Of a DNA stretch of 64,000 bases, positions 1 through 7,854 are shown piece after piece; position 1 is the first letter of the stretch, and each line of letters begins with the position of its first letter. Origin of the DNA: Rhodobacter sp. CZR27 (lineage in GTDB: Bacteria; Pseudomonadota; Alphaproteobacteria; Rhodobacterales; Rhodobacteraceae); contig NZ_CP023549.1 in assembly GCF_002407205.1 (NCBI RefSeq), positions 796,521 through 860,520 of the forward strand, read 5' to 3'. Below the pieces are notes generated by a model. It was given only the letters and a program-made list of their open reading frames with translations, did no database searches and was not told the origin of the DNA. Position numbers and translations under genes: made by a program.

Positions 1-713
1 CGAAGACGATCAACTGCCCCGAGGACATTTCCTTCGACGATTTTGCCGATGTCTACCTCGCCGCCTGGGAGATGGGCTGCAAGGGCTGCACGACCTATCG
101 CCCGAACGAGGTGACGGGCTCGGTCCTGTCGGTGTCCGAAGCCGCGAAGGCCGCGCCGGTCGAGGCGCCGGAGCCGAAGGGCGGCGAGGTGGTGTATCTC
201 ACCGATCCGCTCGACCGTCCCGCGGCACTGGAGGGCGCGACCTACAAGGTGAAGTGGCCGGGCTCGGAGCATGCGCTTTACATCACGGTGAACGACATCG
301 TCATCGCCGGGCACCGGAGGCCGTTCGAGGTCTTCATCAACTCCAAGAACATGGAGCATTTCGCCTGGACGGTGGCCCTGACCCGGATGATCTCTGCGGT
401 GTTCCGGCGCGGGGGCGACATCTCGTTCGTGGTCGAGGAGTTGAAGGCGGTCTTCGATCCCCGCGGCGGCGCCTGGATGGAGGGGCGCTACATCCCGTCG
501 ATCCTGGCCGCCATCGGCGGCGTGATCGAGCGCCACCTGATCGCGATCGGCTTCATCGAGGGCGAAGGCATGGGGCTGAAGACCGACCCCAAGGCGGATG
601 TGGAGGTTCTCGGCGTGAAGGCAAAGGCCTGCTCGTCCTGCGGAAGCTACGACCTGCGGATGGTCGAGGGATGCATGACCTGCGCGAGCTGTGGGTTTTC
701 GAAGTGCGGATAG
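1..713 (+). CDS. nrdJ: Adenosylcobalamin-dependent ribonucleotide reductase, C-terminal part
   Basis: This is the 3' end of a class II (vitamin B12-dependent) ribonucleoside-diphosphate reductase, which makes deoxyribonucleotides in the cytoplasm. The frame is open from base 3, so the gene begins before the window and only about the last 236 codons are visible. The first visible stretch (DVYLAAWEMGCKGCTTYRPN) is typical of the end of the NrdJ barrel. The last 30 residues carry the expected cysteine-rich tail, CxxC followed by GCxxCxxCGxSKC, used for re-reduction and metal binding in this family. Nothing looks broken. It is the only housekeeping-type gene at this edge and probably marks the border of the accessory region. 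Confidence 0.9.
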   Translation, partial: KTINCPEDISFDDFADVYLAAWEMGCKGCTTYRPNEVTGSVLSVSEAAKAAPVEAPEPKGGEVVYLTDPLDRPAALEGATYKVKWPGSEHALYITVNDIVIAGHRRPFEVFINSKNMEHFAWTVALTRMISAVFRRGGDISFVVEELKAVFDPRGGAWMEGRYIPSILAAIGGVIERHLIAIGFIEGEGMGLKTDPKADVEVLGVKAKACSSCGSYDLRMVEGCMTCASCGFSKCG

Positions 714-1026
714 CAAGGTGGCGAGCAACAGTGACGAAGCGGCCATTTAACTTCCATTCTGGCAGCTTTCGGCTTCCATTTTTCGGATGATTGTTTTCCA
801 TTCCGACACGGTCACCGGAAAAACACTTTTGTTACAGGGTGTTACCCTGCCACCATCTTTCTGATGGCCTGTTCCGGCGCTGGCAGACGCGAGCGTGGGT
901 GCTTTCTGGTGGCGCGTAACGGTTCTTGACCCCGTAGCGCCGTGTTCCCGCTCCTTCGGGGAGAGCGGGGACGCGGCGCCGACTTGACCAGAACCCCGTG
1001 GCTGGTTGCCATTACGGAAAGACACC
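714..1026. other. Intergenic region after nrdJ
   Basis: I see no convincing gene here. Positions 947-969 form a short hairpin with 7-bp arms CCCGCTC and GAGCGGG, which may end nrdJ transcription or lie in the leader of the next gene. The rest is moderately AT-rich compared with its neighbours (780-860) and probably holds the promoter of the two-gene unit that follows. No clear -35/-10 pair stands out. Confidence 0.4.
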
Positions 1027-1407
1027 ATGCCCTACGACGCTCCGGCTTCCCCGGCCGGGATCCTGCTCCTGCGCGTCTTCTTCGATCACGAACTGGCCGC
1101 CGTGCTTGCTGCGGCGCACTTGCTGGGAGGCTCGTCCGCGCGCAACCGCGTGCAGCGGCTCGCCGTTCGTGTCGCCGAAGCCACTCGCGCGACCCCTCTG
1201 TTGCGTCGCGAACTGCTGGCGCTGCATCGCCTCCTCGCGCTCGACGGCGTGGAAGATCCGGAGGGCGACGCTGCCGGCTACTTCTCCTCGATCGATCCTG
1301 CGGACCCGAGGGTGCACGAGATCTGCCGGCTCAGCGAAGCGTTCAGCAACCTTCTCGACTCTCTCGACGATCGTGAGGTCCTGCCTTCCCGGCGAGCCGC
1401 CGCATGA
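1027..1407 (+). CDS. Hypothetical protein (126 aa)
   Basis: I do not recognise this family. The start at ATG 1027 is chosen because GGAAAG sits 4-5 bases upstream; an in-frame TTG at 1006 has no such site. The product is soluble, Leu/Arg/Ala-rich and predicted to be mostly helical, with no signal peptide or membrane segment. It runs just ahead of a second small gene (1479-1913), separated by two hairpins, and the pair ends in a strong terminator at 1944-1978. The two look like one transcription unit. Codon usage matches the high-GC background, so it is likely a real gene. Confidence 0.55.
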   Translation: MPYDAPASPAGILLLRVFFDHELAAVLAAAHLLGGSSARNRVQRLAVRVAEATRATPLLRRELLALHRLLALDGVEDPEGDAAGYFSSIDPADPRVHEICRLSEAFSNLLDSLDDREVLPSRRAAA

Positions 1408-1413
1408 CTTCCT

Positions 1414-1461
1414 CCGGCCCCCCTTCGGGGCCGGCGCTTGACCTCGGGTGCTTCCACCCGA
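1414..1461 (+). promoter_or_regulatory. Two tandem hairpins between small genes
   Basis: An 8-bp stem (CCGGCCCC 1414-1421 with GGGGCCGG 1427-1434) is followed by a 7-bp stem (1444-1450 with 1455-1461). They fill the gap between the two small genes. Neither has a T-tract, so they may attenuate or stabilise the message rather than terminate it. They also argue against starting the next gene at 1404. Confidence 0.4.
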
Positions 1462-1478
1462 AGAGAATGAAGGAGGTC

Positions 1479-1913
1479 ATGCTTTTGGAAGAGTCACTGG
1501 AGGCGCGTGCCGAACGCGCCGTGGCGCGGGGCAGTGCCGTGGCCTTGGCGGTGCGCGCACATCACCTTTACCGAACGGCGTCCTCTGGTGGCCTGCCAGA
1601 GGTCTGCCTCCGGCGCTTCGAGCAGGGCCGGGTGTTCGACACTGCCGACGATGGTCCTCTGATCAGCCTCCACGCGGAACTCGAGCGACAGATCGGGCGC
1701 CACATCGTTGGCTACCGCTACGCATGGGATGGTTGCGACGACGCCGTCGAGCACGATCCGCGGGGTGTGGAGCCGATCCCGGTCCATGATGCGGATGGGG
1801 AGGTTCTGTGCCGGGTGCAGGATCTGGTGAATGAGTTCATGCGTCTGCGCGACGGGGTCCGTCATGCGGTGATCGGGCTGCGCGAGATCGCGCGGCTCAT
1901 GGAGAACAGCTGA
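1479..1913 (+). CDS. Hypothetical protein (144 aa)
   Basis: Unrecognised family. The frame is open from 1404, but the first 25 codons overlap two hairpins. A perfect AGGAGG at 1471-1476 lies just before ATG 1479, with a TTG at 1485 at better spacing, so translation probably starts at one of these two. The product has an acidic, mainly helical middle and C-terminus (segments near VQDLVNEFMRLRDGV and GLREIARLMEN), with no export signal or metal motif. It ends 30 bases before a strong intrinsic terminator. Function unknown; coding character is good. Confidence 0.55.
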   Translation: MLLEESLEARAERAVARGSAVALAVRAHHLYRTASSGGLPEVCLRRFEQGRVFDTADDGPLISLHAELERQIGRHIVGYRYAWDGCDDAVEHDPRGVEPIPVHDADGEVLCRVQDLVNEFMRLRDGVRHAVIGLREIARLMENS

Positions 1914-1943
1914 ACGCTGCGTCACCAGCGATTGGCATGAAGG

Positions 1944-1978
1944 ACAGGCGGCGCGGGGCGACCCGCGCCGCCTGTTTT
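1944..1978 (+). terminator. Strong rho-independent terminator
   Basis: A perfect 14-bp GC-rich stem (1944-1957 with 1962-1975) closed by a GCGA tetraloop is followed by a T run (1975-1978). It lies 30 bases after the stop of the 1479-1913 gene and ends that unit. Confidence 0.85.
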
Positions 1979-2040
1979 CCGTGGCAGCGAGGATGGCGCC
2001 TGCCTGTGTCGCTCCTGGTTCTTGGCACCGCCCTGCATCC

Positions 2041-2074
2041 AAAGCAAAAGGGCGTGCGGATTGCGCACGCCCTT
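2041..2074 (-). terminator. Terminator of the tnsB-like gene
   Basis: An 11-bp perfect stem (2048-2058 with 2064-2074) lies 25 bases beyond the tnsB-like stop. On the minus strand it is followed by a T-rich run (TTTGCTTT). It therefore ends the minus-strand operon, leaving no room for a tnsC gene directly downstream. Confidence 0.75.
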
Positions 2075-2098
2075 CGGTTCGGTGTGGCGCCAACGGCG

Positions 2099-4411
2099 TC
2101 AGCGCGGCGGTCGCCAGAGCGTGCTGGTGTTGGCGGCGGCATTCCCAAGGTCGGAGGGTGCGCTCGAGGACGGCGGAGCATCCGCCGTCGGGGCTACCTT
2201 GGCAGGTCGGGTCGAGGAGCGGGCCTTCCGCGAGGCACGCTGCGGTGTTGACGCAGCAGGTTCCCCAACCTCGTCCTCGGGAGTGAAAGCAGCGGGCGCG
2301 GTGGGGATGATCGAGCGGCCGACGCCCTCCTCGACCGGCAGCACGGTGGGCGCATCGGCCGCGATGGAGAAGTTCGCGAACAGTTCGGACTGGAAATGCT
2401 GCAGCCGTTCCGGCGTCCAGGCCTGGTCGACGAGGCGGGACTGGAGCTTGGCCTTCTGGTTGGTCGCCTCGATGTCGTCGATCGCCTTGAAGATGACCGC
2501 CTGAGTATGGGACTTGCGCGCTGCCGCGGCCTCCCGCAGGGCTTGGCGAGCAGCGATCCAGACCTGCGCCGTCAGGCCGCGGAAGCGTTCGTGCACTGCC
2601 GGCACCTCGACCCAGACATCGTCGATCCGCACGCTGATCGCGCCGAGGTCGGCGTGATCCCAGCGGGTCTGGAGCATGATCGCCCCTTCTGCGGCGAAGT
2701 GGCTGGCGAGACGCAGACTGTTGTAGGGGATCCCAAGGATGACGACGCCGTGCTTCGTCAGGCGGTATGTGCCAGCGATGCCGAAGGCGACCCGCTGCCG
2801 CTCGAGCGACGGGAGGGCCTTCAGCGGATAGTTGCCGGCGGCCATGTCCGATTGCCATTGCTCGAGCGGCGTCAGCAGGCCCAAGCCGGTGTGAGGCGTG
2901 TTGTGATAGATGTCGACGATCCAGCGGACGAGGATCCGGCACATATCCTCGGTGCCAAGGCAGGCGCGCGCGTCCGCATCATAATCCCCGCGCTTCACGG
3001 TGTCCGAGAAGGTGCGCCCCGAAAGTCTGCAGAGCAGGCCCTTCGCGATGGTCTGGAACAGTCGCTCGATGCGGCCGCGCGCCGAGGCAGCCCCGGCGAT
3101 CGCCGTGAGATCGGTTATGCGCAGGTCGGCGCAGGCGTCGCTGAAGTCGATCGACGTCAGACCGGAGCCCGCGTCGTGCACGATCCCCTCGGGCGTCCCG
3201 CATTGCGACCAAGGCGTCAGCGCTCCGACCTGATCAGCGAATTCTCCCTTGTCGGCCATGATCATGCGCAGGCATTCGACGGCCGCACTCGCTCGCGGGT
3301 TCGGCGTGAGCTTGAGCGCGAGGATCATTCGCGTGCGGCAGTCGATGGCGACCACGATCCACCAGCGGATCTTCTCCTTGTCGAGGCCGAACGCCACGAT
3401 CTCCTCCGGTGTGAAGATCTTGCGCAACCTAGTCTGCGACAGGATGGTCCGGAGGTCGATCCAGCATTCGTCGATCTCGACGCGCTCGAGCGGCCGGCTG
3501 ACCTCGAGGCCGGTGGTGCCGGCGCGAAACATCTTCTTCGCGTAGTCCTCTCCATGGCGCGCGATCATGACCTCGAGCTTGTCGAGGCGCGCAATCGCCG
3601 CGCGAACCGCGTCGCGGCGGGGCACGTCGGTGATCAGCGACAGCCCCTTGGCGGCCCTTTCCTCATTCTCCTTCTCGAACGCGCGCCGGACGTCTGCCGT
3701 CACCGCGACCTTGGACTTCTGCTCGCGCGTCAGGTAGCTCGCGCGGACGGTCTGGACGAGGAGGGCATCCACCTCGGGGGGGAAGGCGGAACTGCGATCG
3801 CCGCGCTGATCGATGCCATCGACGAGCGCGAGCTTTCCGCCAGCGAGGAACTTCTTGCGCCACTGCAGAAGGGTCTTCGCCGCCCGGTGCCGGGGCAGCG
3901 GGATGCCGGCGGGCAGCGGCACCTGGTCGCCCGTCTTGAGGGCACGGTAGACCTCATTGAGCCGCGCCTCGTCGGGAAGCTTGGCGAGGTACTTGAGGGC
4001 TTCGACACGAATGGTCAGCATGGCCGCGTTGATCGACTGGTACGTGAGGACGACTTCTCCCCGCCGCTGCAGATCGATCAGGGCCGACACCATCGCGTAG
4101 CGCTCGTTGACCCTGCTGGCATGCTCCGGATCCAGGTCGGACGTCGTAATGTCCGGGCGCGGCGGCGCGGCCTGGGTCCGCAGGTGCGGGGGCAGGAAAT
4201 GTTCGCGCTCGTGATGGATGTGGCCGGCACGGTTCAGTCGGCTCAGGTGGTCGAAGGTGAAGGTCTCGGCAGGGTCGGTGCCTTCGGCGGGCGCCAGCAC
4301 ATAGGCGTCGCCGGTGCGGTAGCCAAGCCGGAAGGCCTTGCCGCCGATCGTGAGACGGCAGTGCTCCGAGACGTGGAAGGGCGGATGTCGGATGTCGGTC
4401 GCGCGGCTCAT
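2099..4411 (-). CDS. TnsB/Mu-type DDE transposase (770 aa)
   Basis: A DDE integrase-fold transposase of the TnsB/Mu class, expected to catalyse strand transfer of a large transposon. The catalytic triad is visible as D314 (VEIDECW), D413 (VHDAG) and E449 (RGRIER). It follows N-terminal DNA-binding helices and precedes a Mu-transposase-type beta domain (about 530-620) and a disordered Ser/Pro/Ala-rich tail. The start at 4411 is chosen because the upstream tnsA-like gene ends there with a 4-base overlap (ATGA type), although the frame is open further upstream. Downstream there is a terminator instead of the AAA+ regulator tnsC normally found next to tnsB. Either it is an orphan of a Tn7-like element or it works with proteins encoded elsewhere. 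Confidence 0.8.
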   Translation of the reverse strand: MSRATDIRHPPFHVSEHCRLTIGGKAFRLGYRTGDAYVLAPAEGTDPAETFTFDHLSRLNRAGHIHHEREHFLPPHLRTQAAPPRPDITTSDLDPEHASRVNERYAMVSALIDLQRRGEVVLTYQSINAAMLTIRVEALKYLAKLPDEARLNEVYRALKTGDQVPLPAGIPLPRHRAAKTLLQWRKKFLAGGKLALVDGIDQRGDRSSAFPPEVDALLVQTVRASYLTREQKSKVAVTADVRRAFEKENEERAAKGLSLITDVPRRDAVRAAIARLDKLEVMIARHGEDYAKKMFRAGTTGLEVSRPLERVEIDECWIDLRTILSQTRLRKIFTPEEIVAFGLDKEKIRWWIVVAIDCRTRMILALKLTPNPRASAAVECLRMIMADKGEFADQVGALTPWSQCGTPEGIVHDAGSGLTSIDFSDACADLRITDLTAIAGAASARGRIERLFQTIAKGLLCRLSGRTFSDTVKRGDYDADARACLGTEDMCRILVRWIVDIYHNTPHTGLGLLTPLEQWQSDMAAGNYPLKALPSLERQRVAFGIAGTYRLTKHGVVILGIPYNSLRLASHFAAEGAIMLQTRWDHADLGAISVRIDDVWVEVPAVHERFRGLTAQVWIAARQALREAAAARKSHTQAVIFKAIDDIEATNQKAKLQSRLVDQAWTPERLQHFQSELFANFSIAADAPTVLPVEEGVGRSIIPTAPAAFTPEDEVGEPAASTPQRASRKARSSTRPAKVAPTADAPPSSSAPSDLGNAAANTSTLWRPPR

Positions 4412-5094
4412 GCGCGGTTCTCCGTGAGGCGGACGAGCGTGTCCGGGGTGATGCGTTCGGGACGAGCGGTGCAGAGCTGGTGGCCGCGCAGGAGGCGAAG
4501 GATCGCGCGGTAGCCGCGTGCCTCGAGGCCGGTCGCGAGCGTCAGGTCGCGGATGCAGCGCGCGCCGGTCAGCGTCGCGGCGACCTCGAGGGCGCGCGCG
4601 TCGGCCTCCGGGTCGGGTTCGTGGACGGCAGCGATCAGATGCGCGTTGTACAATTCCACCGGATCGAGATCGGCGTCGCTCAGCAGCCGGACGTCGTCGG
4701 CGAAGCGCTTCCGGCGCACCCACCAGGCGACCTCCTGCATCTGGGCGAGGAAGCGACCGGAAACCAGCCGGACCTCGGGCTTGACCGTGTAGGCGATCCT
4801 GCGTCCCGAGCGTTCGGTGACGACGATGTCGAAGATGTGCTCGTCGTCGCGGCCGTAGCGGAAGCGGACCTGCTCGCGCAGGTCGACCGTCTCGGGCCGC
4901 GCACTCAGCACGAGCTGCCACTTGTGCTCGAGCAGCGACTCGGCCTGCGCCCGAACCCCGTCGCCGTCGCCGAGGACGGTGTGCACGATGCAATGGCTTT
5001 TGGACGCGCGCGGGACGTCGTGGTCGGCGCGCGACGGCGCCGGAAGCCGGACGTCGGACGGCTCCCGAAGCAGGAGGGCGAGTGCGGCGGTCAT
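4408..5094 (-). CDS. TnsA-like endonuclease (228 aa)
   Basis: Likely the TnsA-type partner that cuts the other DNA strand during Tn7-like transposition. The restriction-fold core is readable: an acidic residue in AESLLEHKW (E52 or E56), D89 in EHIFDIVV and K105 in AYTVKPE. This order E...D...xxK fits TnsA and other PD-(D/E)XK nucleases, with a helical C-terminal domain after residue 130. Its start overlaps the stop of the preceding 102-residue ORF and its stop overlaps the TnsB start, so the three are translationally coupled. Similarity is at motif level only, so the family call is probable rather than certain. Confidence 0.6.
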   Translation of the reverse strand: MTAALALLLREPSDVRLPAPSRADHDVPRASKSHCIVHTVLGDGDGVRAQAESLLEHKWQLVLSARPETVDLREQVRFRYGRDDEHIFDIVVTERSGRRIAYTVKPEVRLVSGRFLAQMQEVAWWVRRKRFADDVRLLSDADLDPVELYNAHLIAAVHEPDPEADARALEVAATLTGARCIRDLTLATGLEARGYRAILRLLRGHQLCTARPERITPDTLVRLTENRA

Positions 5095-5399
5095 GCACCT
5101 GCTCCCTTATGGCCGGTATGGAAGGCAGGCGCCGTGCCGTATCCGGCGAGATGCCGGGGATGGCAGTCGAGTTCGGGCATGGTCGGGCTCCGCAGGAAGG
5201 TCCCCGTGTCGCGGGACCGGTCAAGCGGAAGAGCCGGTGCAAGCCATGCATTCGTGCAGGACGCGCCGGTGTCGAAGCGGAGGTCGACCTTGCAAAGGTC
5301 ATATTGGCCGGTTGCGCCGGTCCGGAAGAAGAACTTGCCGGTCTGTCGGGAGGGTGTGCCGCCGGTTCCTCGCGTGGGGTCGATTGTGATCGAGATCAT
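5091..5399 (-). CDS. Small protein coupled to tnsA-like gene (102 aa)
   Basis: Unrecognised. An ATG at 5399 preceded by an AGG-rich stretch opens a 102-codon frame whose TGA overlaps the ATG of the tnsA-like gene. That arrangement is the main support for it being translated. The product has two cysteines near the middle (DLCKVDL, GASCTN), a third near the C-terminus (ELDCHP), and no membrane segment. It could be an accessory factor of the transposition genes or merely a leader frame that delivers ribosomes to tnsA. The frame stays open far upstream, but that extension overlaps the kfrA-like gene antiparallel-free and lacks coding character. Confidence 0.45.
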   Translation of the reverse strand: MISITIDPTRGTGGTPSRQTGKFFFRTGATGQYDLCKVDLRFDTGASCTNAWLAPALPLDRSRDTGTFLRSPTMPELDCHPRHLAGYGTAPAFHTGHKGAGA

Positions 5400-5560
5400 G
5401 GTCCTGGCCTCTGGTCGCGGGCCTCGTCGCCCGCGAAGAAGCAGATCGATCCGGTCGGAAGAAAACCCTTGAAAAAATGCGGGTGGTTGACTCGGTCCGA
5501 CCCGCGCCGAGCCAACTCCCGTGGGGAAGTCCGTCCTGCCCTTGGCGAGCCCGGTGGACG

Positions 5561-6006
5561 TCAGGGCAGGATGAGCAACGGCTTCCGCTGGAGACCTGCC
5601 GCGATTGTCGCGCGAAGCTCGCACGCGAGGTCGTGCTGGGCGTCCTTTACCGCCCTCAACTCGGCAATCTCGGCCCTGACTTGTGCAAGAGCCGCCTTCA
5701 GTGTCTCGACCTCGGCCACGTGAGGCGTCACCGCCTCGCGCCGCGCCAGGTCCAGCAGCGCCTCGACCGAGGTCCGGACGAGCTGCCGAGCCTGCGCCAT
5801 CGCCGGCGATCCGGAACTTCCGCCGGCGCGTCGGTCGGCAGGAGTTTTGCACCATGCTCCTGCCAGATCTTCCATGCTGTCGCCGGATGCCCAGTGCGAC
5901 CCAGCCGGCGGAAAAGTTTGGCTTGCGTCGGCTCTTCCCCTTCGGCGCGCAGCGCGAGGCCGGTTGCGAGGACGTCTTCCACGGTAGGGGCGGGTCTTGC
6001 AGGCAT
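5561..6006 (-). pseudogene. KfrA-like DNA-binding protein, frameshifted
   Basis: The first frame (from ATG 6006) encodes a KfrA-type N-terminal helix-turn-helix region: VEDVLATGLALRAEGEEP followed by AKLFRRLGRTGHPATAWKIW. Around 5820-5830 the reading continues in another frame as a typical KfrA coiled coil (LVRTSVEALLDLARREAV, later VETLKAALAQVRAEIAEL). KfrA proteins bind plasmid DNA and affect stability and partition. Joined together the two halves give about 148 residues, so a single indel splits one gene. A small frame-independent second gene starting at 5875 cannot be excluded. The gene lies upstream of the tnsAB-like genes on the same strand. Confidence 0.65.
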
Positions 6007-6261
6007 CCGGTCACCTTCCTGATCCTGCCGTGGAAGTGGACCCGTCTCGCGTCATACGGAAATAGGCCGTGCTCATGCCCGCGCGTATAGTCTCTGCCGA
6101 GCCGACCAAACGGCCGCACCGGATCCTTCCGGGCGGCTGACAGAAGCTGTCGTGACGGTATGCGAACGGCGGTACGCGGCGGCAATCCCAGTCGGCTCCG
6201 AGGAGTGCGGGTTGACGTGACCGGCGCGCACGACGATCCTGCCGCTAACGGTGGTGAGGAC

Positions 6262-6495
6262 ATGAAGACGGACAGCTTTGATCCCGTGGAGCGCGCGCGG
6301 CAGAAGGCCATTTGGCGGCAGGCCGATGAGGCGGCATTGAAGGCGGGCCTCGTTACGCGCGAAGAGCTTCAACTCGTGAACGGCGGGTTTCAGTTGTTCA
6401 GGAACTCTGTTCTTGTCCGGCATGCGAAATCTGGCCAAGGCGCCGCTCACCAGCTTGCGGACCTTGACGTTGACGAAAAAGCCCGACGACCCTAG
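6262..6495 (+). CDS. Small hypothetical protein (77 aa)
   Basis: A short soluble protein starting at ATG 6262 behind GGTGAGGAC. Its N-terminal part (KTDSFDPVERARQKAIW and VTREELQLVNGGF) resembles short conserved proteins common in alphaproteobacteria that pair a DPVxxAR segment with an EEL..xNG segment; their function is unknown to me. A TTGACG at 6212-6217 with GATCCT 17 bases further could be its promoter. The next gene begins 13 bases after its stop, so the two probably share a transcript. Confidence 0.55.
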   Translation: MKTDSFDPVERARQKAIWRQADEAALKAGLVTREELQLVNGGFQLFRNSVLVRHAKSGQGAAHQLADLDVDEKARRP

Positions 6496-6507
6496 CCTTC
6501 GCACGCA

Positions 6508-7339
6508 ATGACATCGGTTGACGCTCCCCTTCGGACGGCCAGAGACGAGGTCGAACATCTCTTCGGGCAGTGCATTCTGCGGCTGCAAGCCTTCGAACTG
6601 CTGCTGAAATCGATTGTCGCGGGGCATCACGTCTCCGGCTCGACGTCCACATGGGAGGACACCCGCGCCAACCGGATAGCCGAGGTCCGGCGGAAGACCC
6701 TGGGTGGACTGGTCGGCGAGATTATGGGGTCCGTCCTCGTGCCTGCCGGTCAGGAGGGCCAGCGCGACGCGCGCGATGACGCCGCCGATTAGCTGCTCGG
6801 GGCGGATAGCTTTCCCCGCCGACGACCTCGCCCGCATCGGACGTGAACACCGCGGGCTGGTCGCTTTGCGCAACACCCTGGTTCACCACTTCCTCGAAGA
6901 ACACGATCTTCGCACGGAAGACGGCTGCCTCTTAGCGCGACAGGCCCTGACGGCCGCCATTAATCGCGTCGCCCGCGCCCATGCGGATCTGCAGACCTGC
7001 GCGGCGGACATGGAACAGGCCCGCAGCACCATGGCCGAATATCTCGCGTCACCCGAATTTCACGACTGGATTGTCCACGAACGAGTACCTTGGCCCGTCA
7101 CGACGATCGCGCAAGCCCTGGTGGACGCGGCAAGTGAGTTGGCACCGGGCGGCTGGACATCTGTGGAGACCGCCTTGAGTTGGTTCCTGACGCGCGATCC
7201 CGGCGAACGGCCCGATGATTATGGTTGTCGGAGCTGGCGCCAAGTCATCCACGAATCCGGGCTTTTCGACCTGCAGGTGCGCAAGGTCGATGGCCGCCCT
7301 CGGGCTTGGTATGGTCCTCGCATTCCGAGATTCTGGTAG
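6508..7339 (+). pseudogene. OST-HTH/LOTUS-domain protein, frameshifted
   Basis: The first frame (6508-6792) encodes a helical N-terminal domain and stops at a TAG near 6790. The rest of the protein continues in another frame to 7339. The C-terminal 60 residues (WTSVETALSWFLTRDPGER, YGCRSWRQVIHESGLFDL, RAWYGPRIP) match the OST-HTH/LOTUS fold, which binds RNA (often G-rich or quadruplex RNA) and is frequent in bacterial NYN-nuclease contexts. The middle (LVALRNTLVHHFLEEHDL) has an Rx4-6H-like signature reminiscent of HEPN or swt1-type helical domains, so RNA-directed function is plausible. One indel around 6770-6795 would restore a protein of about 275 residues. Confidence 0.6.
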
Positions 7340-7854
7340 CCGCGGTGTCATGTCGGACGCCATAGAATAGCCCGTTCCGTGTCAACGGGCGGGAAGCGAA
7401 CGGCCGCGCGGCATGGCATCCGCAGAAACCTACAAAACGGGCCGCTCAATCTCACGGCGCGAACGGGTGTGATGCGCACATTGCGAGCTTGCCGTCACCT
7501 ACCCTGCCAAGCGCGACAACAAGACGCGCTCCGGCCCATAATGGCCTTTCGGGCACCGAAGCTCGTTCGGACGAAGCTGCCGTTCGAGCACTGCGCAGCG
7601 AGAGGACCGGTCAGCCCTTCTCGGACCTTCGAACTCACTGCGGCATGGCCGGCGGCACCGAGCCGGCGGGCGGAAAGCGGTCTGACGGCAGTGCGGCACA
7701 GCAGCCGCAGCATAAAGCCGGAGCGGCCGTTCGTTGATCGCGCAGCGCGTACAGCCCGGGATCCACGCGGACAGCTGCTCGATCCACGGGTTTACGGAAC
7801 CAGACAGGCGCTTCCGGTGCTTTCCCATCAGTCACAGCCTGCCGAGAGCGAGAA
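7340..7854. other. Intergenic region upstream of nhaC
   Basis: No gene is convincing here. Around 7655-7750 the sequence has the GC-rich, degenerate texture with AAAGCGGTCTGACGGCAGTG and CGGCCGTTCGTTG that recurs between genes elsewhere in this window (near 12480, 19010, 25600, 36660). The last 20 bases contain the GAGAGCGAGAA ribosome-binding stretch of nhaC. Confidence 0.4.

Noticed and set aside
5091..6311. A 406-codon minus-strand protein covering the kfrA region
   Set aside because: Only its last 102 codons have protein-like composition and operon context; the upstream part conflicts with the kfrA-like frames and looks random.
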